DNA from: Serripes groenlandicus
Taxonomy: Eukaryota; Mollusca; Bivalvia; Cardiida; Cardiidae
DNA: 64,000 nt
Assembly (NCBI GenBank): GCA_031761405.1
Contig: JASEVX010000008.1
Location: 70,125,717 to 70,189,716, forward strand
Direction of reading: 5' to 3'
Shown piece after piece: positions 1-9,900 of this stretch (positions are counted from its first letter, which is position 1; each line of letters begins with the position of its first letter). The notes below the pieces were generated by a model. It saw only the letters and a program-made list of their open reading frames with translations, did not search any database and had not been told where the DNA came from. A program made the position numbers and the translations under genes.

Positions 1-379
1 AAACTGACATTGACTTGATTTCTACAAATTTGAGAGATAATCAAGGAGTTGAAAGTGCATTAAATTCTTCAAGTTTACAGTCAAAGGGAGATAACTCAGT
101 AGACCTTATGCACACAAAGCTAATTCAAGAGGTTTTCCGTTCCGATCACCCATGATATTCCATATACACTCATTCAAACCCAAAACACATGAATGAAATA
201 CAATCAAATTGAGTCAATCCATAGGTTAACTTTGAGAGAGAAAACGTCCTGGGAAAAGGAGATATTGCTCAATATAATCATTTCCACCTTTTTCCGCAAT
301 ACTTTCAAATTATGCCTACTGCAAAGGTGTTTTCATAGGAGAATAGGTCATGTAAATTAACCAAAATGGGGAAATATTG
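1..379. other. no recognised feature
   Basis: AT-rich sequence. I see no coding pattern, tandem repeat or SINE head here. It may be further decayed 5' sequence of the transposase relic that follows. Confidence 0.4.
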
Positions 380-1165
380 CGGGCCCATCACGTCGGGGCG
401 TAACAAACTGTAGCAAAGCAGCTGGTGAAGTCATTGTTGCTGAGAATAAGGCTGACATGTCCAAAAGACTGTAGCAGTTGCGAAAAATTAACCGGTAGCA
501 AGGTCCGAGATTCCTGTGCAGGTAGACGGCGTATATAACAACAACCTTTATTCTGGAGTTGGAAGAATCCCATTTCAGCCCGCAACCCAGTGCATTGTAA
601 CAGTGGCGGAAAATATTACCCCATGTAAGCAATTGGTGGCAGTCGAGGCAGTCAGTAAATTATGCTCCAAGCATGGTTTTCACACAAAGGAGGATGTAGG
701 GCAATGTGATATTCAGGACGGTAAATGTTCAGCAACTGTCAGTACGGAGACTAATATTGGGGACGAGCAACACTGGGCCGAAACATGCTACCGCAACCTT
801 CAAAATGAAGACATGGAGATGAAATTTGTCACAACAGATGGGGATGGAAAATCGTTTCAGGCGGCACGCCAGCTCCACGCGTCTGTATATACAAAAAATG
901 TTCCTGTGCACCAACTTTACACAAGGCATCTCGGTGCTAATCAGCGAAAGTACATCAAATCATCAAACAATGTTACCACAATCATGCCAGGGAAAACCAA
1001 AGTATATCGGCAGTACACAAAACGCGTTCGCATTAGACATGCTTAGATAAGTTGAGCTAAAAACGCTTGCTGATACAATTTGTGTTGTTCTCAAGGATAT
1101 CCTTCGCCTGTGTTCAAATATACATACACGGTCGCTACGTATGGAGCATTATTCCATTCCATTTG
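380..1165 (+). pseudogene. Mutator-like transposase fragment, frameshifted
   Basis: The open core is 492-1046. It starts after a TAA at 489-491 and has no true ATG near its start. The peptide contains VDGVYNN, PFQPATQ, KLCSKHG, NIGDEQHW and TTDGDGKSF. This order matches the Mutator-like transposase domain common in invertebrate genomes: the first catalytic Asp lies in the VDG..YNN block and a second in TDGDG. Upstream, frame 2 reads TNCSKAAGEVIVAENKADMS (roughly 405-470), which is the preceding part of the same domain but holds stops and lies in another frame. Near 1000-1040 the homology shifts frame again, giving QNAFALDM, then continues weakly across further stops to about 1165. It is therefore a dead fragment of a DNA transposon transposase. 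I see no terminal inverted repeats for it. The family call is confident from motif order; the outer limits are estimates. Confidence 0.75.
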
Positions 1166-1900
1166 ATAATCGACGCCTTACGCTGTGACAAAGCGGAGAC
1201 ACTGGTCACAATGAGCTTTGTCTCGATTTGCCACAATGTTTTGAATTTTGTGATTCAATATTTATACTTTCACTTCTAAAGATCTTCCTCATTTTCTCAA
1301 GATGTTTCCAACAATGTTTTGTCTAGATGACCCTTTCGTGCATACGTGTCACATAACGCCTAGGTTTGTTTTCCTGGACCAGCGTTCAATTGTATGTGGG
1401 ATTGAAGATCGGGGCTCTGTGTTCTATTCCTGCCCAGCGATTTTGGTTGACTGCAGACACATTGTCTTTGACTTGTACAAGCAGTAACGAATTACTGGAC
1501 TGTCGCCGTGATATCATCGACGTCAGTCGATTTATTTTATGTTTATCAATGTTTCCAAAAGGACGAAAATATTTGAATAACAATAACTCAATAATAGTGA
1601 TAATGACATTGATAAGTTGGGCTACTTTTCGAACAATGTTTTCAAACTGTCCTATGATTTACGCCAGACTCTTTAGCACATATTCATGTGATGCTCAAAG
1701 TTGGAGATCTGTTATCGCCTGACACGATATTTATATTTAATCCATGTTTAAAAAAAAGGTCAAAACTTTATACGATAATATAAAACATTTAATAATTGCA
1801 TTGGTCTTTAAAAACATAGTTAACTACATGCATACTACAATGATATAACATAAGGAAAAGGCAAATCACTAGAATAGCAGATGCAAATATATTTCTTCCT
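1166..1900. other. no recognised feature
   Basis: Short open frames here show no family motif. The sequence becomes AT-rich toward 1740-1860. It could be the remaining body of the transposase relic, but I cannot support that. Confidence 0.35.
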
Positions 1901-1941
1901 CTCTCTTTCTTTTAACAGAATGTAAATATATTTCTCCCTGT

Positions 1942-2033
<92 letters not shown>

Positions 2034-2110
2034 CTCTCTCTCTGAGTGTCTGTCTCCCTGTATGTGTGTGTACATGTATCTGTGTCTGTCTTCCTCCCTA
2101 TTTCCCTGTA
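1900..2110. repeat. (TC)n microsatellite, pyrimidine on + strand
   Basis: Almost pure TC from about 1948 to 2042, followed by degenerate TGTC/TC sequence to the assembly gap. Open frames through this tract are low-complexity artefacts. Confidence 0.95.
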
Positions 2111-2123
2111 TGTGAGTGACACC

Positions 2124-2323
2124 NNNNNNNNNNNNNNNNNNNNNNNNNNNNNNNNNNNNNNNNNNNNNNNNNNNNNNNNNNNNNNNNNNNNNNNNNNNNN
2201 NNNNNNNNNNNNNNNNNNNNNNNNNNNNNNNNNNNNNNNNNNNNNNNNNNNNNNNNNNNNNNNNNNNNNNNNNNNNNNNNNNNNNNNNNNNNNNNNNNNN
2301 NNNNNNNNNNNNNNNNNNNNNNN
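2124..2323. other. assembly gap (200 N)
   Basis: Exactly 200 unknown bases, a conventional fixed gap size, so the real length is unknown. It is embedded in simple-sequence DNA, which probably caused the break. Confidence 0.98.
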
Positions 2324-2350
2324 ATAAACGGAAAGAGAGAGAGAGAGAGA

Positions 2351-2395
<45 letters not shown>

Positions 2396-2643
2396 GGAAG
2401 AGAGAAGAGAAGAGGAGAAGAGAGAGGAGAGAGACTAGAGATGAGAGAGAGAAGAGAAAAAAAAAGTTTAAATAAGATTCAATCTGAAACATGTCTTCAT
2501 AATAGGCATGACAATACCCCAAAAACAAATCATAAGATGCAGTTTTCCATAGATTTTCACAGACAGACAGATAGACAGACAGCCAGACAGACAGAGAGAG
2601 AGAGAGGGGAGAGAGAAAGAGAGAGAGAGAGAGAAAGATGAGA

Positions 2644-2674
<31 letters not shown>

Positions 2675-2801
2675 AGAGAGAGAAGAGAAAGAGACAGACA
2701 CAGACACATACAGAGCACAGATACAGAGAGAGAGACAGACACAGAGTCAGTGAGAGGCAGAGATACAGACATAACAGACAAACAGACAGAGACAGACAGA
2801 C

Positions 2802-2864
<63 letters not shown>

Positions 2865-2885
2865 TACAAACAGACAGACAAACAT

Positions 2886-2920
<35 letters not shown>

Positions 2921-3485
2921 TACAGACAGACATACATACAGACAGACAGACAGACAAACAGACATATAGACAGACATACAGACAGACAGACATATAGACA
3001 GACAGACAGAGATATAGAGGATGATAGAAGAGAAGAAGAGAGAGATAGAAGATAGAGAGAGCGAGAGAGAGAGAGAAAGAGACTATACAGAGACACATAA
3101 TGATACAGATACAGAGAGAGACAGACTCAGAGACAGTGAGAGCAGAGAGACAGACAAACAGACAGAGACAGACAAACAGAGACGGACAGAGACAGACAGA
3201 GACAGACAGACACCAGAGAGACACAGAGAGAGAATACAGAGAGACAGAGAGATAGAGAGATAGAATAGTGACAAAATATAGAGAGGAGAAAAGAGAAGAG
3301 AGAGAAAGAGAGAGAGAAAAAGAGAGAGAGAGAGCGAGAGAGGAGAGAGAGGAAAGAGACGGACAGAGACACATACAGAGACAGATACAGAGACAGTAAG
3401 AGACAGAGACACAGACAAACAGACAGAGATAGACAGACAGACAGAACAGACATGAGACAGACAGACCGAGAGAGAGACAGACTTT
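2324..3485. repeat. (GA)n and (ACAG)n simple-sequence tract, purine on + strand
   Basis: GA-rich repeats at about 2330-2460 and 2590-2700, a nearly pure ACAG tetranucleotide run at about 2790-3010, then GA/ACAG mixtures to about 3480. A short island of ordinary sequence lies at about 2466-2565. Long Ser/Leu/Cys/Val or Arg/Glu/Thr/Asp/Gln frames on both strands are translation of this repeat, not genes. Confidence 0.95.
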
Positions 3486-3512
3486 TCACCAGATTATCCG
3501 AATGTTCTATGT

Positions 3513-4462
3513 TTGTAAGGGCTAAGCTACGATCTACGAACCAGGTCCACCAATTCGCTATGTGTTTTGATTGGCTGACTCCTACGATCTACGAGCCAGA
3601 TCAACCAGAATTGTGTTTTGAGTGTTGAAGGTACGACCTACGACTCAAATAAACCAGTGTCGCGCATGTTTTTAGCAAATGCCTGAGCTACGATCTACGA
3701 CACAGATCAACCAATACCCCATGTTTTTATTGTGGCTGAGCTATTGGTTGATCATGGTCGTAGATCGTAGCTCAGCCACTGAAAACCCATAGCGAATTGG
3801 GTTGATCTGGGTCGTATATATCGTAGAATCAGCCAAATGAAAACACATGGCGTATTGCTGATCTGGGTCGTAAAATCTGTAGCTCAACCACTCAAACACA
3901 TAGCGAATTGGTTGGTCTGGGTCGTAGGTCAGCCACTCAAATCACATAGCGGAGTGGCTGATCTGGCTCGTAGATCTAGCTCAGCCACTGAAAAAAACAT
4001 CCTTAGTTGGTTGAGCTGGGTCGTAGATCGTAGCTCAACCACTCAAAACAGATAGCTAATTGGTTGATCTTGGTCGTAGATCGTAGCTTAGCCACTGACA
4101 AATATAGAAAAACTGGTTAATCTGTTTCGTAGATCGTAGCTCAGCCACTGAAAAAAATAGAAAATTGTTTGATCTGCGTCTTAGATAGTAGCTCAGCCAC
4201 TGGAAATAAGAATTCAATTGATTGATCTGGGTCGTAGATCGTAGGTGAGCCAATATAAAAACATAGCGAGTTGGTCGATCTGGGTCGTCGATCGTAGCTC
4301 AGACCACTGAAAAAAAAATTGGCGTATTGGTTGAATCTTGGTCGTAGATCGTAGCTGAACCACTCATAAGACATATCGAGTTGGTTTGATCTGGGTCATA
4401 ATCGTAGCTCCAGCACAATGAAAAAACATAGCGAATTGGTTGAATTTGGTCGTAGATCCATG
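3513..4462. repeat. ~57-62 bp tandem array that reverses orientation at ~3740
   Basis: The unit contains GATCTGGGTCGTAGATCGTA, then GCTCAGCCACTGAAAA and an ACATAGCGAATTGGTT block. From about 3740 to 4462 roughly eleven units run in this orientation. From about 3513 to 3735 about four units are its reverse complement (CTACGATCTACGA..CAGATCAACCA). The array is therefore an inverted pair of arms with the switch near 3735-3745. Units are diverged by small indels. Confidence 0.88.
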
Positions 4463-4910
4463 GTTGAAAAAGAGTCTTACGACATTATTTCGAGTTATTC
4501 ACGCCTTTTTTTCCGTATTTAATTACGGCCTTTTTAGCGTTATTAACGCCCTTTTTTCAGCGCGTTATTACGACTTTATTTTCGCGTTACTACGCCTTTC
4601 TTTTGTATATAACGCCTTTTATTAGCGTTAATACGCCTTTGTCTAGCGTTATTATGCCTTTATTCGTCGTTATTACGACTTTATTTCCGCGTTATTACGA
4701 CCTTTTAGTTCGCGTTATAAACGCTTTTTATTAGTAATTTATACGCCTTTATTTCGCGTTAAAATGCCTTATATTGCGCGTTACTAAGACTTTCTTCGCA
4801 TTATTACGCCTTTACTTTGCGTTATTATGCCTTGTTTCGACGTACTACTTCGCCCTTTCTTTTCGCATTATAAACGCCTTTTTTTTCGCGTTTTACGACT
4901 TTACAATATT
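4463..4910. repeat. ~20-22 bp tandem array
   Basis: About twenty degenerate units of the form GCGTTATTACGCCTTTTTT(C). Phase drifts because of T-run length changes. It abuts the preceding array directly. Confidence 0.85.
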
Positions 4911-4959
4911 TATTTTTTTCAAATGGTCCTAATAGGCTTTCGTAGATACTTATCTAAAG

Positions 4960-5247
4960 GAAAAAATAAAGTTTTAGAAATATTTTTTTCGTCAATTTCG
5001 TCAACAAAATTGACAAGTTGACGAATTGAACAAACTTGACTAAGCTCTTCTGATTGACTGATCGCCATGAAACATGAAACAGGGACTTAATTTACATTTA
5101 ATACGTCCAGATACATGACGGCCACAAGGGAGATAACTGATGTTGTAATTGTTTATTGTGTTAACCGTCGTTAAATAAAGTATATTAATTGAATTGATTT
5201 GAATTGAATAACATTATCTTAAAGAAGAAATAAAGTTTTTAGAAAAA
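4960..5247. repeat. dispersed GTCAATTCGTCAAC repeat, copy 1
   Basis: A local dyad (CGTCAATTTCGTCAAC against GTTGACGAATTGA) is followed by CTCTTCTGATTGACTGATCG, CCATGAAAC, a TAATTTACATTTAATACG block, GTCCAGATACA and AAATAAAGTTTTTAGAAAA. The same module recurs near 14000, 19000-19290, 21160-21667 and 25240-26068. In this copy about 90 bp (roughly 5117-5208) is inserted between GTCCAGATACA and TTATCTTAAAG, containing the mollusc-typical GGGAGATAACT. Confidence 0.75.
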
Positions 5248-5412
5248 AAGTCACAGTTCGTCACTTGTCAATTCGTCACTCGTCAACCTAACTTCACGGA
5301 CCTAATAAAATATCAGAGTTCGTCACTCGTCAATTCGTCACTCGTCAACCTAACTTCACGGACCTAATAAAATGTCAGAGTTCGTCACTCGTCAACCTAA
5401 CTTCACGGATTT
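5248..5412. repeat. short array of the 47/62-bp GTCACAGTTCGTCACT satellite
   Basis: Three units of the satellite that forms the 1.2-kb array at 26069-27250. At both loci the array begins right after the same AAATAAAGT..TTAGAAAA tail of the dispersed GTCAATTCG repeat, so array and dispersed element belong to one modular unit. Confidence 0.85.
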
Positions 5413-5460
5413 TAGGTGTATCATATGAGTACTATAACCTCATGGTCCGAGATGAGCTTA

Positions 5461-5600
5461 TAGTCTGGTCAATCTACTTAAAAAAGGGCCAAACCTGGAA
5501 AAAATTAGGACACAAATGAAACCTAAGAGATCATCATCTAAAACTATTCTAGTGTCCAAAAATAAAAAAGTTCCCAAAAGTTCCATTGGTGGAAAAAAAA
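5461..5600 (+). repeat. left terminal inverted repeat
   Basis: Shares the ordered blocks TAGTCTGGTCAATCT, GGAAAAAATTAGGACACAAA, AATAAAAAAGTTCCCA and GGTGGAAA with the reverse complement of 12625-12755. Spacers between the blocks differ in length. Confidence 0.85.
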
Positions 5601-5608
5601 ATATTTGA

Positions 5609-6210
5609 AGGTCAAGGTCACTCATGAATTGATGATATTTGATTTTCTTCGTAACTTTTCAAATACCTACGTTATATAAAATAGCTTTAATATTTTTTTT
5701 ATATATATATTATTATTTTTTTTGATGAAATAAGAGAAAGTTATGGAGTTACCATATTTTCATTGATTTGATAAGTAACCTTGACTTTTTATGTAGGTCA
5801 TGGCCATGTTTTTTATTAAAATTTAATTAAATTTACAAAAAAAAAATCAGTAAATCTTTTATTAAACACATTATTTTTGTTATATTTATCATTAATATCT
5901 ATTAAATCATACTTATTAGTTTATTCTAATAGTATGAATGCTAACATGTATTTTAACATCTTCAATTTTCTAAATCTAACATGTTTTTTGCAATTATAAT
6001 TACCCCACCCACCTAGTTTCAATCATAATCTAAATAAGTTACCTATCTTGTAAAACACACATACACTAATAAATAACAAAACTATTTGTTGACTTATTAT
6101 GTTGAAATATCTTGTTGATGATGCGGAATGTATGTAACAGTGATCCGGGTTTTAGACATGATCTTTTTTAACAAAAGTTACTTCCCCTAGAGATGAAATG
6201 ATGATTGCAG
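5609..6210. other. AT-rich 5' noncoding part of the element
   Basis: No coding pattern. A loose inverted similarity exists between about 5610-5660 (GGTCAAGGTCACTCATGAAT) and about 5735-5800 (opposite strand). The promoter should lie here or just downstream, but I cannot place a start site. Confidence 0.4.
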
Positions 6211-6831
6211 ACTACAATTGACTCAGCCCTCTAATGTAAGTAACTGTGTTTTTAAGGACGTTATTATGTATAATACATATATGGCAATGATTTTTGTTGA
6301 TGTTTGCTTTAATTTAAAATCAAAACAAAAACGTTTTTAACAAAAGAACTCTATAAAAAAGTCCTATTTGTCTGTTTTCAAAAAGTGTAGTAGTGTTCGG
6401 ATAGGACCAGTTTTCGGATATACACATAATTATCGTTGGTTATTATACTTTAGAATTTATTTATTTACTTTCAAAATATTCCATTTTTTTTTTCTATTTT
6501 ATTATCACACTTAGTTTATTTAATAATTTTTGATTTTGCTTCTTTTCAGAGTAACTGACAGAGTAACCAGATGTGTATTAAAAATCACCAACACTGCATG
6601 AATGATGAAACTACAAGTGAAATTCACTTTTGAATAGGTTTGTGTTTTAATAATGTTTTTAAATGATACCAATCAAACAACGATACATTATTTATTTATT
6701 AATAAACATAGTCAGTTATATAATCATTATTTTTACAATTAAAGGCAAAGTAAATGAAAAAAAGTATCCGAACATTTTTAAATAACCTGTTCAGATTGAA
6801 AAGGTCTAATTTATTGGAAAGTGACAAAATT

Positions 6832-6862
<31 letters not shown>

Positions 6863-6950
6863 TACACATTGAAATTATTGATATTGACTTTACGTAACAC
6901 TATATGATGTAAATTTAAATGTATTAAATGGGCATGTGCAATTGTTTCAG
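6211..6950 (+). promoter_or_regulatory. putative 5' UTR introns (splice signals) before the long ORF
   Basis: Acceptor-like GATTGCAG ends at 6210 and a perfect donor GTAAGT starts at 6236. A strong acceptor CTTCTTTTCAG ends at 6549 and a donor GTTTGT follows AATAG at 6638. A third acceptor ATTGTTTCAG ends at 6950, two bases before the ATG at 6953. These would give small noncoding exons 6211-6235 and 6550-6637 joined to the coding exon. This is inferred from consensus signals only. Confidence 0.45.
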
Positions 6951-6952
6951 GA

Positions 6953-9900
6953 ATGGAGAAACTTGTGTGTGTTTTCTGCAAGGAAGGCATCGGGGATGAA
7001 GAATCGGCTGTAGTAGGTGCCAAGGGCTGTGCAAGTATAAATAACATAAGTCAGGAGAGAGGAGAAGAACTTAATGTGCAGGAAGGACATGCTGCTCATA
7101 AAAGATGTCGGAAAAATTATTTATTAAATCGACAACCGAATAACAGCAAAAAGAGAAAATCCACTGAAAGTGATACAAGCTCAAAAGTATTGCGATCTTG
7201 CAGACAATTCAACTACAAAACTGACTGTTTTTTCTGTACTAAGACTATTCCTACTTACCACCTAGCCGGGAAAAAAACTCCTGAAAAGTCACATCAGGTG
7301 AAAACAAAAATATTTCAAGAAACAGTAAAAAGTAAATGTTCTGAAAGAATGGATACATGGGCAAATGAAATTTTAGCTAGGATAGAATATGCACAAGATT
7401 TGGTGGCTACTGAAGCAATTTATCATCAATCGTGTAGTGTCGCATTCAGAAGTGGCCGCGACATTGGCGATTTGTCAACACAAAATATAAAAAGAGGCAG
7501 AAAGTTAACATATGATCGAGAAGCAGCTTTTCTTAAAGTTGTTGTATTTCTTGAAACAAGTGAAATTGATCAAGTGACATTGCAGGATTTAGTGCAGCTT
7601 ATGAGTGAACATTTGGACGAAAACAGTGAACCATTCACAAGTAAACATATGAAATCAAGACTGATAGAACATTTTGGAGAGAGACTTTTTGTTACAGATG
7701 AGAAAGGAAAGAAATGTATTGTTACTCTTCAAAGAACAGCATCATTACTGGTTCAGTCATTGTACAAGGAGTCAAAAGATAGTAACCCGGAAACTCAAAA
7801 ACAAAACATTATTGAAACAGCTGCGAAGCTTATTAAAAATGACATAAAAGATATGAAACAGTGTAATGAAATTTATCCAGATGTGACAGATATAGAGAGT
7901 TCTGAAAAGTGTATGGCATTCATACCAACTTCATTGAGAATCTTTCTAGACAAGCTCATTTCAAGCAAGCAATGTACACTGAGAATTGCTTCTGTTGCTC
8001 ATGCAATCATACAGGCGACCAGGCCAAAAACTATTATTGCTCCACTGCAGTTGACATTAGGTGTTCAGTTGCATCTCTTGTTTGGTTCAAAGATGCTCAT
8101 CGAAATGCTTAATGAGCTTGGCTTTTGTTGCTCATATAATGAAGTGCAAAAGTTTGAAAAAAGTGCTGCAGTGTCTCAAACATTTGATGAACCAGATTTA
8201 AGTGGAAATGAATTTATCCAATTTATGGCTGACAATGTTGATCACAATGTCAGGACGCTAGATGGTAGGAATACATTCCATGGAATGGGAATGATGGCCA
8301 CAGTCACACCAGGAATTTCACATAAGAGACAAGTGAGGAGAGTTGCTGCTTCTCTAGAAGACATTGCTGTTGTTGGTAGAATAAATATACACTTCAAAGG
8401 TCCAGTTCAGAACACTGATTTGACATACCCATACCTACCCGTGGCACTCATGGAAGACACAGCATACAATGTTGACATATTGTGGAAAATGTCATGGCTT
8501 CTACGGCCCAAAACACCTTTATGGAACGGAACAATGCAGATGATTTATGATGGAAATCATCCAGGAAAATCGTCTACGATATTCCTACCAATGATTGACA
8601 TGGACCCAACCAACGAAACATGCATATACTCAACGCTTCATTACATTGCCGGACTGTCCAAGAAATTCAATACTCTACCAGTAGTAACATTCGATCAGCC
8701 GCTATGGTGGAAAGCAATGCTTATTGTGCATGCTGAAGACGAGGGAAGTTATGTGAAAAAGACAGTTCTAAGACTTGGAGGGCTGCATATTGAGATGAGT
8801 TTCTTGGGTGCCATTGGACATTTAATGACTGACACCGGACTGAAGGAAGTTCTTCAGACTGTCTTTGCAGATACGACAGTTCCACACATGCTGAATGGTA
8901 AAGAGTTAAGCAGAGCAATCCGAGGGCATATGCTTACGGAGACTGCTTTGACGGCATTGATTGTTTCAATGACATTTGATATTGATATACCAAGGCTAGG
9001 CAAAGAACCGGAGTCCGGGCAGCAAACAGAGGACACAGAGCTCACTTCAGTCACATCTGATACTGAAAACATTGAAGCCAATGCACATTCTGACGAGATA
9101 CACATAAACACAGAAAGAAAGTTACTTGAAAACGCAATGGAAGTTCTAGACAAATTAATGAACAAAACAGTTGATCTTGACGAGGCTGTAAAGTTCAAAG
9201 AGGTAACCCATGTTGTCAATTCTCTTGAGACAGCAATCCACAGCCTCAAACTATATAGAACAGCAAAACTATGGATTCAGTATATGGATATGCTCGACAT
9301 TCTAAAACAATTCATAAGAGCAGAACGAATCGGAGACTGGAAACTTCATCTCCATTGCATATCACTCATGCTACCTTACTTTGCTGCTTGTGGACGCAAT
9401 GCATACACAAAGTCAGCTACACTGTATCTCCACAACATGTATAATCTCCACATTACACACCCACGAATCTATCATTCCTTTTCGAAAGGATTCCATGTTG
9501 TGCGACGTACCAATCGGTACTGGGCAGGATTGTCATCTGACCTTGCCATAGAACAAATTTTAATGAGGAGTGTTAAAACGGTAGGTGGAATGACACGAGG
9601 TAGGGGAATGGACGAGGCACAGAGATCCCTTTGGATACTGTCCAGACCAGTCTGTTCAGAAATAAACAACCAAATGCAAGGCCTTATCAGACCAAAAGAC
9701 TCCAATGACAAGCACAAAGAATGTTCAGAAGCAAGAATTAAAAGAGACAGTAGAGATGTGCACATCATGATAGATTACCTCCTTGATAGAAATCCGTTCT
9801 CTTCAGAAAAGGAATTAAGAAGTATCTCAAGTGGAGTAGTGGCAAGTGAAAAAACAAATGTTGACAATGCGAAGCAATTGGGAAGTGAAATTGTCAAGAA

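Noticed and set aside
2028..3489. Open frames of up to 448 codons on both strands
   Set aside because: They are translations of (TC)n/(GA)n/(ACAG)n across an N gap: low complexity, present in several frames at once, no family motif.
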